Shown: in pieces, positions 1 through 7,949 of the stretch
How the letters are laid out: each line of letters starts with the position of its first letter
Position numbering within the stretch: position 1 is the first letter of the stretch
NCBI GenBank assembly: GCA_009379995.1
Contig: WHSR01000064.1
Location: 1-33,674, forward strand
Direction: 5' to 3'
Origin: Streptosporangiales bacterium
GTDB lineage: Bacteria > Actinomycetota > Actinomycetes > Streptosporangiales > WHSR01
Length of the DNA: 33,674 nucleotides
The notes under the pieces: model-generated
Told to the model about the DNA's origin: nothing
What the model saw: the letters and a program-made list of their open reading frames with translations, nothing else
The model's database searches: none
Position numbers and translations under genes: made by a program

Positions 1-4
1 CGAG

Positions 5-1399
5 GTGTTGGAGCTGGTCCTCGAAGGGGACCGTAGCCATGCTCGGGAGCGTCTCGCCGAGCTGACCGACTCGGCGATCGAGACGACGGGCCGTGGTGTG
101 GATCTGACACAGATCGACCTGTCGGGATGCAATCTTTCCGGGTTCGATCTGCGGGGAGCCGTGCTCAACAGGGCGAGCCTGTACGGAACGGATCTCAGCG
201 GCGCCGATCTTAGCGGAGCGTCGCTGGTGTGCGCGGGGATGGAACGGACCCGGCTGGCCGGCGCCCGGCTGCGCGGAGCCTACGCACACGCGGTCGCCGT
301 TCAGTCCAGCGATCTCAGCGGCGCGGACCTGAGCGGGTTGGTCGACGCGACGGGCTCGCTGCTGCACGGCTGCAACCTGGCGGGCGCGTCACTGGCCGGA
401 GCCGTGCTGGCGGGCGCCAGCTTCTACCAATGCGACCTGCGCACGACGAACGCGGGCGGAGCCGACGTGCGCGGCGGGATGTTCAACGAGTGCCACATGG
501 ACGGCGTCGACCTGCGCGACGCACGCGTCGGCGAGGCCGCCATCATCCGCTGCCGGCTGGAGACGGCGCGTCTGGACGGAGCCAGCGGCGACGGCCTGAC
601 GGTGCATCATCCGACCGGAGCCGACGGCTTGGGTCTGGAGGGCGCTCACCTCGACGGCCTCACGCTGAGGGGCGTCAAGGCCCGCGGCGTGCGCGCCCAG
701 GGGCTGACGGCGGCCGGGATCGACGTGCAGTCCTGCGATCTGCCCGGCGCGGACCTGACGCGTGCCCATCTGCCGTACGGGCGGTGGCGGCAGGTGGGCC
801 TGGAGGGGGCGCAGCTCACCGGCGCCACCGTGGGGGACACCGTGTGGCAGGACGTGTCGGGCGCTGGCGCCAGTCTGCGCAACGCGACCGGTGAGGGTCT
901 GCTCGCCGCCGACTGCTCGCTGCGGGGTTCGGACTTCGCGTCGTTCGCCGGGCGGTACGCGACGTTCCGGAACTGCGACCTGGCCGAGGCAGACTTCGCG
1001 GCCGCCTATCTCTATCGCGGGGCGTTCGTCGGTGACCCGCCGCGTTCAATGTCCTTGGTGCGCTCAAGGTTCGACGGGGCGAACCTGGTCCAAGCCTACG
1101 TCGCGGCCGACCTGACCGGCGCGAGCCTGCGCGGAGCACAGTGCACCTACGCCAGGCTCAACCAGACCGTTTTCGAGGCCGCCGACCTGCGCGGCGCGAC
1201 GACGTTCGGGGCGAGCGCGGTAAAGACCGACTTCACCAAGGCCCGGCTGGGCGGCCAGCGGGGAGTCGTGTTCGCCGACCGCTGTCCCGGGCTGGCGGAC
1301 GCGCTGCAGGACTCCGCCGACGAGCAGGCGCCGAGGCTGGCGGAATTCGTGGAGGAACTGCAGGCGCTGCTGGACCGCCAGCCGAGCAAGTCCACGTAG
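5..1399 (+). CDS. Pentapeptide-repeat protein (5' end may lie outside window)
   Basis: Almost the whole 464-residue protein consists of A(D/N/S)LxG-type pentapeptide repeats, for example LSGADLSGAS near residues 64-73, so it should fold as a right-handed quadrilateral beta-helix. There is no signal peptide or membrane segment. The last 35 or so residues are a non-repeat helical tail rich in Glu and Leu. Family members can mimic DNA (the gyrase-protecting Qnr/MfpA group), but most have no known role, and nothing here indicates gyrase binding. The frame is open to the left edge, so the GTG at position 5 is only the first visible start. It lies 18 bp upstream of the PanC-like gene on the same strand and probably heads that operon. 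Confidence 0.85.
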   Translation: MLELVLEGDRSHARERLAELTDSAIETTGRGVDLTQIDLSGCNLSGFDLRGAVLNRASLYGTDLSGADLSGASLVCAGMERTRLAGARLRGAYAHAVAVQSSDLSGADLSGLVDATGSLLHGCNLAGASLAGAVLAGASFYQCDLRTTNAGGADVRGGMFNECHMDGVDLRDARVGEAAIIRCRLETARLDGASGDGLTVHHPTGADGLGLEGAHLDGLTLRGVKARGVRAQGLTAAGIDVQSCDLPGADLTRAHLPYGRWRQVGLEGAQLTGATVGDTVWQDVSGAGASLRNATGEGLLAADCSLRGSDFASFAGRYATFRNCDLAEADFAAAYLYRGAFVGDPPRSMSLVRSRFDGANLVQAYVAADLTGASLRGAQCTYARLNQTVFEAADLRGATTFGASAVKTDFTKARLGGQRGVVFADRCPGLADALQDSADEQAPRLAEFVEELQALLDRQPSKST

Positions 1400-1417
1400 C
1401 AACGAGGGGAGCACGGC

Positions 1418-2338
1418 ATGCCGGTACGACACATGCGTTCGGTGGCCGAAGCGCGGCCGGTGTTAAGGGAACTATGGCGATCCGGCGGGTCCATCGGGTC
1501 GGTGCACACGCTGGGGGCGCTGCACGAGGCCCACGCCGAACTCATCCGCCGATCGGCGTCCGAGAACGACCAGACCGTGGTCACGATCTACCCGAACAAG
1601 ATCCAACTGTTTCCGGGCAGCATCTACCGCTACGACCTCGAACAGGACGTCGCAGTCGCGGAGCGAGCCGGAGCGACTCTCGTCATCTCCTCCGACGACG
1701 AGGAGATGTACCCGCCCGGCTACTGCACCTACATCGACCAAGGCGAGCTACACCGGCGGCTCAACAGCTCGGTGTTCGACTTTGCCTCGCGCGGCCAGGT
1801 GACCGGAGCCGTCCGGTGGATCAGCCTCTGCCGCCCGCACGCCAGCTACTTCGGCATGAAAGACATCGAACAGTCGCTGCTGGTCGAACGCGCGGTCAAG
1901 GACCTGCTCATCGACTGCCAGGTCCGCCACGTGCCGTGCGTACGGCTACGCGGCACCGGTGTCCCGGTGTCGTCCCGGTTGCGCGACCTGCCGCCCGACC
2001 GGCTGGAGGAGGTCGGCGGCGTGTACCGGGCGTTGGAGGCAGGCCGGACGCTGGCCGCGGCCGGCGAGCAGGACGCGGACCGCGTCCTTGCGGCTATGCG
2101 GGAGGTGCTCGACGCCAGCCTGCGCACGTTCCGCCTGACCTACCTGACCGTGGTCGACCTCGACCAGTTCGCGCCGATGCGGCGGGTACGGGTGCCGTTC
2201 ATCCTGCACTGCGCGATCACCGACGGCACGTTGTCGCACTTCGACGGGCTGTACATCAGTTCAAGGCAGGAGCTTGTGGAGTCGCCCGAGGTTGTCTGGA
2301 TCGACGGCCCGCGGGAACCGCAAACGTCGACGCGCTGA
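1418..2338 (+). CDS. Divergent pantoate-beta-alanine ligase (PanC-like)
   Basis: A 306-residue protein of normal PanC length. PanC joins an acid to an amine through an acyl-adenylate. Visible family motifs are a HIGH-like LGALHEAH near residue 32, NKIQLF (retaining the substrate-binding Gln), EEMYP near residue 92, YFGMKDIEQ near residue 145 (retaining the ATP-contacting Lys and the second Gln), and VSSR in place of MSSRN. Surrounding positions are unusual: the NPTQF-type motif reads PNKIQLF, YPRDLE reads YRYDLE, and the C-terminal third has little PanC character. The ATP chemistry looks intact, but the acid and amine substrates may have changed. The ATG has a strong GAGGGGAG ribosome site. 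The next gene begins 10 bp downstream. Its context (GT2, HisRS, Ddl) suggests a specialised pathway rather than pantothenate synthesis. Confidence 0.82.
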   Translation: MPVRHMRSVAEARPVLRELWRSGGSIGSVHTLGALHEAHAELIRRSASENDQTVVTIYPNKIQLFPGSIYRYDLEQDVAVAERAGATLVISSDDEEMYPPGYCTYIDQGELHRRLNSSVFDFASRGQVTGAVRWISLCRPHASYFGMKDIEQSLLVERAVKDLLIDCQVRHVPCVRLRGTGVPVSSRLRDLPPDRLEEVGGVYRALEAGRTLAAAGEQDADRVLAAMREVLDASLRTFRLTYLTVVDLDQFAPMRRVRVPFILHCAITDGTLSHFDGLYISSRQELVESPEVVWIDGPREPQTSTR

Positions 2339-2348
2339 GGAGGCCCGC

Positions 2349-3521
2349 ATGCTCGCGCGATTCGCAATGGGGCTGCCGAGCTTCAACGAAGCCGACACCA
2401 TCGCCACGGTTACCGCCGACGTCGACGCCGCGCTGCAGTCCCTTCCCTTCGACGCCTCGGCCGTCGTGGTCAACGCCGACAACTCCTCACCCGACGGCAC
2501 GGCCGAGACGTTCCTACGAGTGCCCACCGCCGCGCCGAAACAGGTGATCACCACGCCGTACCGGGCCGGCAAAGGCGCCAACGTGCGGGCGCTGCTGGAG
2601 TTCGCCCGCGAGGACGACTGCGATGGCCTCCTCCTCGTCGACTCCGATCTCGCCGAGGTGCCGACCACCTGGATTCACGCGCTGCTTGGGGAGATCCGCG
2701 GCGGCGCCGAGTTCTGTTATCCGCTGCGGGCGGCGACCTGGAACGGCGGAGACCTGACCTACCACCTGGCCTATCCGATCCTGGCCGGCGCGTTCGGAAT
2801 CGACCTGCGGGAGCCGCTGTGCGGCGAGGTCGCGATATCCCGGCGCGGCGTCGACCGGCTTCTCCACACGGCCTGGCATCCCGAGGACTCGGGCTTCGGC
2901 GTGGACCTCCTGATGGCCTCGGTCGCCGCAAGAGGCGGCTGGACCGCGGTGCAGCTCCACCCGCGGCGGCGTAACAAGCTGCGCAGCTTCTCACCGGACG
3001 CCGACGGACTGCGGATGGGGGCCAAATTCGCCGAGAGCGCGGCAGCCGCGCGGCACCGCGTCGGCGACCGGCTCGCCGAACCGCCGCCCGCCGCGCTCGT
3101 CCCCAGCCCCGCCGACGCGCCACCGGACACCCGCGGCCTGGTGCCCCTCCGCGATCCAGACATCGAACAGCTCAGTGCCGGGACGACACGATGGCTGCGC
3201 GACAGTGTCCGCGACGACTCGCTGGCGGCGCTACCGGCGCACGTCCGTGACGGGCTCGCCGCCCTGATCCGGTGCGGGGACATCGCCGCCGGGCTCCCCT
3301 GGCCGCTGTGGCGCGACTGCCTGATCGCTTGGATCTCCGAGCAGCCGTCTGCGTCGGCCGACACCCCGGTGTCTCTGCTGGAGACGCTGTTCCTCGCCCG
3401 GGTCGTCGGCCACCACACCGAGATCGCCGGGCGAACCGACTGGTACGCCACCGTACGGGCTCAGGCCCGGGACATGTTCGATCACCGGCACGGGCTGTGG
3501 AACGCCTTCCGCGCAACGTAG
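2349..3521 (+). CDS. Glycosyltransferase family 2-like protein
   Basis: A 390-residue protein. The first 220 residues or so look like a GT-A nucleotide-sugar transferase: an N-terminal GLPSFNEADTI, a second strand with NADNSSPDGTAE, and a DSD metal-binding motif in LLLVDSDLAEVP near residue 98. The CGEVAISRRG and HPEDSGFGVDLLM segments resemble glucosyl-3-phosphoglycerate and mannosylglycerate synthases (GT2/GT81 type). The remaining 170 residues are a helical region I cannot place. The ATG at 2349 is chosen because GAGGAGG sits just before it; reading back into the PanC-like gene gives no better start. There are no membrane spans, so the enzyme is probably soluble. Donor and acceptor cannot be read from the sequence. 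Confidence 0.75.
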   Translation: MLARFAMGLPSFNEADTIATVTADVDAALQSLPFDASAVVVNADNSSPDGTAETFLRVPTAAPKQVITTPYRAGKGANVRALLEFAREDDCDGLLLVDSDLAEVPTTWIHALLGEIRGGAEFCYPLRAATWNGGDLTYHLAYPILAGAFGIDLREPLCGEVAISRRGVDRLLHTAWHPEDSGFGVDLLMASVAARGGWTAVQLHPRRRNKLRSFSPDADGLRMGAKFAESAAAARHRVGDRLAEPPPAALVPSPADAPPDTRGLVPLRDPDIEQLSAGTTRWLRDSVRDDSLAALPAHVRDGLAALIRCGDIAAGLPWPLWRDCLIAWISEQPSASADTPVSLLETLFLARVVGHHTEIAGRTDWYATVRAQARDMFDHRHGLWNAFRAT

Positions 3522-3606
3522 ATAGACTGGCGTGCGCTGTTGTCCCCGCGCCACCCTCGTCTTGTGTGCGCGGATCGATTCATCGGTTCACGGAGCTGGT
3601 CAACGC

Positions 3607-4923
3607 ATGACGGAAGAACGGGTCCTCCGTCCGGTCCCGATCAGCGGGTTTCCGGAGTGGTTGCCGGAGGCTCGCCTGGTGGAGTTGAGCTGGATCGACC
3701 GGATCCGGCGGACCTTCGAACGGTACGGGTACGCCTCGATCGAGACCCCGTCGGTGGAGTCGCTGGACGCGTTGCTGCAGAAAGGCGAAACGTCGAAGGA
3801 AATCTACACGCTGCGCCGGTTGCAGGCCGACGAGGACGACGACAGCGACGCCCGGCTCGGGTTGCACTTCGACCTGACGGTGCCGGTGGCCCGGTACGTG
3901 GCCCAGCACTTCAACGAGCTGGACTTCCCGTTCAAGCGGTACCAAATCCAGCGGGTATGGCGCGGTGAACGCCCCCAGGAGGGCCGGTTCCGGGAATTCA
4001 CCCAGTGCGACATCGACGTCATCAACGTCGACCAGGTGCCGCTGCACTTCGACGCCGAAATACCCCGCGTCGTCCACGAGATCCTCACCGCCCTGGACAT
4101 CGGCGCCTTCCGGATCCGCATCAACAACCGCAAGGTGCTGCAGGGCTTCTACGAGGGGCTGGGCATCAAAGACCCGATCGCCACCATCCGCATCGCCGAC
4201 AAGATCGACAAGATCGGCCCTGACGGGGTGGCCGCGATGCTGTCGGAGGAGCTTGGGCTGGACGACGACCAGGTCCGTGCCTGCCTCGACCTGACCCAGA
4301 TCCACACCACCGACGCGTCGTTCGTCGACGCCGTCCGCGAACTCGGCGTCACCAGCCCACTCCTCGATGAGGGCCTGGGCGAGCTTGCGTTCGTGATGGA
4401 CGAGCTAGCCGACCTACCCCACGGGGATGTGGAAGCCGACCTGTCCATCGCTCGCGGCCTCGACTACTACACCGGCACCGTCTACGAAGGAAAGCTGGTC
4501 GACTTCCCCAGCTACCCCAGTGTGTTCGCCGGCGGCCGCTACGACGACCTCGCCGGCACCTTCATCCGCCGCCGCCTCCCCGGCATCGGCATCTCCATCG
4601 GCCTGACCCGCCTCTTCGCCAAACTCCTCGCCGAAGGCCGCATCCACATCGGCCCCAAGACACCCACCCAGGTGCTCGTGGCCCTCCCCGGCGACGAACG
4701 CCGCGCCGAAGCGGTACGAACCGCAGCGACCCTGCGTCGCCGAGGGCTCAACGTCGAGACTTACCACCAGGCCGACAAGCTCGCCAAACAAATCCGCTAC
4801 GCCTCCCGCAAACAGATCCCCTACGTGTGGTTTCCGCCGTTCCGCGACGACGCCGACCACGAAGTCAAAGACCTGCACACCGGCGAGCAACACCCCGCCG
4901 ACCCGGCGACCTGGCACCCCTGA
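3607..4923 (+). CDS. Histidyl-tRNA synthetase-like protein, divergent subtype
   Basis: A 438-residue class II synthetase with every catalytic signature. Motif 2 is in RVWRGERPQEGRFREF (about residues 115-130), the histidine-binding RGLDYYTGTVYE is near 283, the second His motif AGGRYDDL near 308, and motif 3 in GISIGLTRLF. The C-terminal 85 residues or so form an anticodon-binding-type domain. It does not follow the common bacterial pattern: it reads HFDLTVPVARYVAQ instead of LRPEGTA, plus REFTQCDID and INNRKVLQG, which recall the eukaryotic/archaeal and alternative bacterial HisRS group. It should at least form His-AMP. A housekeeping hisS normally lies elsewhere in such genomes, so this may be a second copy for a dedicated pathway or self-resistance. 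The ATG at 3607 has only a weak GGAG site about 12 bp away. It converges on the Ddl gene with a 10-bp gap. Confidence 0.85.
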   Translation: MTEERVLRPVPISGFPEWLPEARLVELSWIDRIRRTFERYGYASIETPSVESLDALLQKGETSKEIYTLRRLQADEDDDSDARLGLHFDLTVPVARYVAQHFNELDFPFKRYQIQRVWRGERPQEGRFREFTQCDIDVINVDQVPLHFDAEIPRVVHEILTALDIGAFRIRINNRKVLQGFYEGLGIKDPIATIRIADKIDKIGPDGVAAMLSEELGLDDDQVRACLDLTQIHTTDASFVDAVRELGVTSPLLDEGLGELAFVMDELADLPHGDVEADLSIARGLDYYTGTVYEGKLVDFPSYPSVFAGGRYDDLAGTFIRRRLPGIGISIGLTRLFAKLLAEGRIHIGPKTPTQVLVALPGDERRAEAVRTAATLRRRGLNVETYHQADKLAKQIRYASRKQIPYVWFPPFRDDADHEVKDLHTGEQHPADPATWHP

Positions 4924-4933
4924 CCCGCACCGG

Positions 4934-6001
4934 TCAGGCATCCGCGAGGCGGCACAACTCCTCCAACAGGTCCGCATAGCCGTAGCCGGCCGCGGCCATC
5001 ACCTTCGGGAACACGCTCACCTCCGTCAGCCCAGGGATCGTGTTCACCTCGTTCACCAGCAGCGCGCCCGTGCGCGTATCCACGAAGACATCGACCCTGG
5101 CCATCACCGCGCATCCCAGCGCCCGGTACGCTCGAGCCGCCAGCTCGCGGACCCGATCCGACACCTCCGGCTCCACCCTGGCCGGACAGGTGAAACGCGG
5201 GTTCCCGAGCTTGTACTTCTCCGCATAGGTATAGAGCGGACCTACTGGCACGCACTCACCCAGCGGCGAAACCGTCAGCTGCTCCCGGCCGATCACCCCC
5301 ACGACCAGCTCGCGGTGCGGTACGTACTCCTCCACCAGGACGGTCTCGTCCCAGCGGAACGCCTCGGGAAGAACCGCGTCGAGCTGGTCGGGACGCTCCA
5401 CCACGGAGATGCCGAGGCTGGAGCCGGAACGAGCCGGCTTGACGAACCACCTCCCTTCGCCCAGGACGGAAGCTGAACGCTCCCGTACGCCCACAGGGTC
5501 GACCACGAACTCGTCCTGCATTAGGTCAATTCCCTTGGTCACCGGCAGCCCACATCCCGCCAGAACACGTTTGGTGAGGCGCTTGTCGAAGCAAGCCGCC
5601 GACGCAGCCACCCCGCATCCGACGATCTTTATGCCGTACGAGCCGAACAAGCCCTGCGCCGTGCCGTCCTCTCCCCACCGTCCGTGGCAGGCGAGAAAGG
5701 CCAGCTCCCTGCCGCCGAAAACACTCACCGGCGGCGGACCGTCGAACCTTTCGAGGGAGGCGACCGACCCGGATCGCCGGACCGGCGCCACGCCGCTTGG
5801 CATCCTGGCCGGATCGGCATCCGCCAGCAAAGCCTCCAGCGCCCCGCTTCCAACCAGCCAGGTCCCGTCCTGGGTGACGCCCGCTTCGAATACGTCCCAG
5901 CCCCGGGCGGTCAGGTGGCTCAGCACCGCGGACGCGCTCGCCAGGCTAACCTCGTGCTCGGCGCTCGGGCCGCCGAAGACCAGCACCAGTCGATCACCCA
6001 T
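4934..6001 (-). CDS. D-alanine-D-alanine ligase family protein (ATP-grasp)
   Basis: A 355-residue ATP-grasp ligase that joins two amino acids via an acyl phosphate. Motifs are GGPSAEHEVSLAS at the N-terminus, HGRWGEDGTAQG, the ATP-clamp KPARSGSSLGI, VEEYVPHRELVVGV, the omega-loop YTYAEKYKLGN, ARVDVFVD, and metal-binding NEVNTIPGLTEVS. The omega loop keeps the Tyr-x-Tyr-x-x-Lys-Tyr pattern of true Ddl enzymes. The ATG at 6001 is chosen because GGAGGG lies 7 bp upstream; a longer frame adds residues without family similarity. It is oriented opposite to its neighbours: convergent with HisRS and divergent from the HisRS-like gene across 81 bp. Since ddl normally resides elsewhere, this may be a paralogue making another dipeptide. 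That is inference; wall synthesis is not excluded. Confidence 0.85.
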   Translation of the reverse strand: MGDRLVLVFGGPSAEHEVSLASASAVLSHLTARGWDVFEAGVTQDGTWLVGSGALEALLADADPARMPSGVAPVRRSGSVASLERFDGPPPVSVFGGRELAFLACHGRWGEDGTAQGLFGSYGIKIVGCGVAASAACFDKRLTKRVLAGCGLPVTKGIDLMQDEFVVDPVGVRERSASVLGEGRWFVKPARSGSSLGISVVERPDQLDAVLPEAFRWDETVLVEEYVPHRELVVGVIGREQLTVSPLGECVPVGPLYTYAEKYKLGNPRFTCPARVEPEVSDRVRELAARAYRALGCAVMARVDVFVDTRTGALLVNEVNTIPGLTEVSVFPKVMAAAGYGYADLLEELCRLADA

Positions 6002-6082
6002 CAGGCCCTCCAGAATGGGTCGTGCCCGATGCGGACACCAGCCAGCCGAGCTCCTCGCCACCGACCCCAAGGAAACGGAAGA

Positions 6083-7372
6083 GTGGCCAGCGACAGCCCC
6101 CACCTTCGGCTTCCCCGTGGGCACCATGACGTGCCTCCCGAGCGGGCACGCCATCACCGGGCACTACGTGAAGCCTGGTTCGACCACGGCCAGCTGCACG
6201 GATTTCAACCCGTCGAGATCCCGCCCGTGGGCTTCGAAAGCACCTTCACCACCGGCCACCACGCGGCCGGCCAGAAACTCTACGCCTTCCCCGACCGCCG
6301 CGGACGCCAGCTCGCCCTCGTCTCCGACAGCCTCCCGACCATACTGCGGCTGGCGAACCAGGATGGGCCAGGCAGCAACCGCCTCAGCTACTGCTGCCCC
6401 GTCTTCCGGTACGAACGCCGACCCCGCCGGCACTTCCACCACCTCGGCGTCGCCGAGATCAACGCCGGCATCCACACCCTCACCGAAGCGACCAACGCGA
6501 CTCTTCGACTCCTCCAACTGGTGGCCGACTACCTCGCCCCGCTGCTCGACTGCACCGTCACCATCACCAACCCCGGCCTGTGGCGTACCGTCGCGGCCCG
6601 CTGCGTCGGACCCGCCGAGGCGCCCGCCTTCTTAGACCAGCTCCGCCGGACGCCGCCGCGGCAGCGTCCACGATGGCTCCACGCCCGAGGAGCCGAACCG
6701 GCCGTTGCCCAGCTCGCCGAACACCTCGCCCACCAACCCGGCTCACCGCCGCGCGCCGAGCCACCCGACCCCGCCGCGCGGCTCGACGCCGAACTCGCCG
6801 AGCACATCACCGCCTGCCACACCGTCGCCGCCGCCGTCGACACCCCGCGCATGTCCGCCAGCGTCGCGCTGGGCGACCTCCATGCCGTTGAATTCCACGA
6901 CAGCCTCGCCTTCCAGATCCGCCCCCGAAACCAACAACGCCTGCTCGGCGACGGCGGCTCGTACGCCGCGTTCGCCAGCAGATTCCTCAGCCGCCCCACC
7001 ACCACCTACAGCGCGATGGTCGGCCTCGAACGCCTCGCCGACCTCATCCCGCAACCAGACCCCCGCCCACCCGCGACGGTAGCGCTGCTCGCCACCGGAC
7101 CCCCAGAGGCCCAGAGGCTCGCGATGACTCTTGCCCGGGACCTCCGCGCCGCCCACATCGCCGTCTGGCACGCCACGCTCGCCCCGCCGCTTTCCCGCCA
7201 GCTCCGCGAACTCGCCTCGCACGGGATCCCGTACGTGCTGGTCATCGGCCCACGCGAACTCGTCTGCGACACCTTCCGGATACGTGATGCCACGGGACAA
7301 CTCACCGACGTACCCCGACACCAGCTCATATCCTGGCTCCAACAAGCTTCGGCGGACACTCTCACGGCGTGA
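6083..7372 (+). CDS. HisRS/HisZ-like protein lacking the histidine motif
   Basis: A 429-residue degenerate class II synthetase homologue. The N-terminus LPRGHHDVPPERARHH mirrors the HisRS/HisZ opening PRGTxDxxPxE. Then come a motif 2-like VFRYERRPRRHFHHLG, a DGGSYAAFASRFL that matches the GGRYDGL element, and a motif 3-like MVGLERLADLI with its Arg. The position of RGLDYYTG is occupied by VEFHDSLAFQI, so histidine recognition is probably lost. The last 95 residues or so resemble an anticodon-binding domain (ASHGIPYVLVIGPREL). The GTG at 6083 is chosen because AAGGAA precedes it and it yields the complete family N-terminus; an ATG at 6029 is the alternative. Actinobacteria usually have long-form HisG, which needs no HisZ, so a HisZ role is unlikely. 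It may activate another amino acid or carrier, or regulate the intact HisRS. Confidence 0.72.
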   Translation: MASDSPHLRLPRGHHDVPPERARHHRALREAWFDHGQLHGFQPVEIPPVGFESTFTTGHHAAGQKLYAFPDRRGRQLALVSDSLPTILRLANQDGPGSNRLSYCCPVFRYERRPRRHFHHLGVAEINAGIHTLTEATNATLRLLQLVADYLAPLLDCTVTITNPGLWRTVAARCVGPAEAPAFLDQLRRTPPRQRPRWLHARGAEPAVAQLAEHLAHQPGSPPRAEPPDPAARLDAELAEHITACHTVAAAVDTPRMSASVALGDLHAVEFHDSLAFQIRPRNQQRLLGDGGSYAAFASRFLSRPTTTYSAMVGLERLADLIPQPDPRPPATVALLATGPPEAQRLAMTLARDLRAAHIAVWHATLAPPLSRQLRELASHGIPYVLVIGPRELVCDTFRIRDATGQLTDVPRHQLISWLQQASADTLTA

Positions 7373-7945
7373 TCAGCAGGTGTTGCCGCCCGAGCGGGTC
7401 GCTGGAGTCGTTTGGGCGAGTTGTGCCCGGCGTCGGTGACCGAGGGCCTTGAGCATGGCTGTGACGCATGCGGTGCGCGCGGCGTCGATCTGGTCGCGTG
7501 AGTAGCCGACACCGAGGTTCATCTGTTCATCCGACGTGAGGACGGGCTGACGCCAGGCGTCGCTCATCTGCTGGCCTGCCTGCGTCTTCGCCGCTTGGAT
7601 TAGGTTGGCGTAGCTGATCGCGACGTTCGGTGCCTCGATACGCATCCATGCTTCGTGGAAGGCGAGCTGGGACTGGATCTTGCTGATCTCGGCGGTAAGT
7701 TCGTGGCGGGCCTCGGGTGTCGGCTTGCGGCGCCGTATGAGGTATGGCATCTCGGCGTAGGTCTCGACTGCTGCGAGGGCTTCGGCGAAGGCCTTGGCTC
7801 GCCGCTCGTGTCTGGCTGCCCGCTGATTGAGCCAGTATGCGAGCACAGCGGTGATGATCGCGCCGACGAGGGCGATGACCGGGACGATCACTGCGGCGGT
7901 CTGCGCCCACGTCCATTGCGATTCGGCCGCCCCAGCGACTGCCAT
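7373..7945 (-). CDS. Single-span membrane protein, putative CBASS effector
   Basis: A 190-residue protein with one strong hydrophobic segment at about residues 11-39 (TWAQTAAVIVPVIALVGAII and on), then a basic stretch (NQRAARHERRAKAF) and a mostly helical cytoplasmic region. I recognise no catalytic motif. It is the last gene of the minus-strand operon, 4 bp after the E2 gene. In CBASS, small membrane proteins commonly act as effectors that form pores or disrupt the membrane when they bind the cyclic nucleotide, so effector is the role expected from context (inference). The AGGAG ribosome site directly touches the ATG, which is unusually close, so the start is uncertain. Its stop codon abuts the stop of the convergent HisRS-like gene; together they read TGATCA with no spacer. 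Confidence 0.7.
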   Translation of the reverse strand: MAVAGAAESQWTWAQTAAVIVPVIALVGAIITAVLAYWLNQRAARHERRAKAFAEALAAVETYAEMPYLIRRRKPTPEARHELTAEISKIQSQLAFHEAWMRIEAPNVAISYANLIQAAKTQAGQQMSDAWRQPVLTSDEQMNLGVGYSRDQIDAARTACVTAMLKALGHRRRAQLAQTTPATRSGGNTC

Positions 7946-7949
7946 CTCC

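Noticed and set aside
5..1399. Qnr/MfpA-type gyrase protection protein
   Set aside because: The repeat pattern is far longer than the roughly 190-220 residues of those proteins, and no specific feature supports gyrase binding.
4934..6001. VanA/VanB-type D-Ala-D-Lac ligase, implying glycopeptide resistance
   Set aside because: The omega loop keeps the Tyr-containing pattern YTYAEKY of ordinary Ddl enzymes, and no vanH, vanX or vanRS genes are adjacent.
5684..6082. Long upstream extension of the HisRS-like gene
   Set aside because: It lies antisense to the Ddl gene, lacks family similarity and has no ribosome site; the family N-terminus begins right after GTG 6083.
6083..7372. HisZ, the regulatory subunit of ATP phosphoribosyltransferase
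   Set aside because: No hisG is adjacent, actinobacteria normally use long HisG without HisZ, and an anticodon-type C-terminal domain is present.
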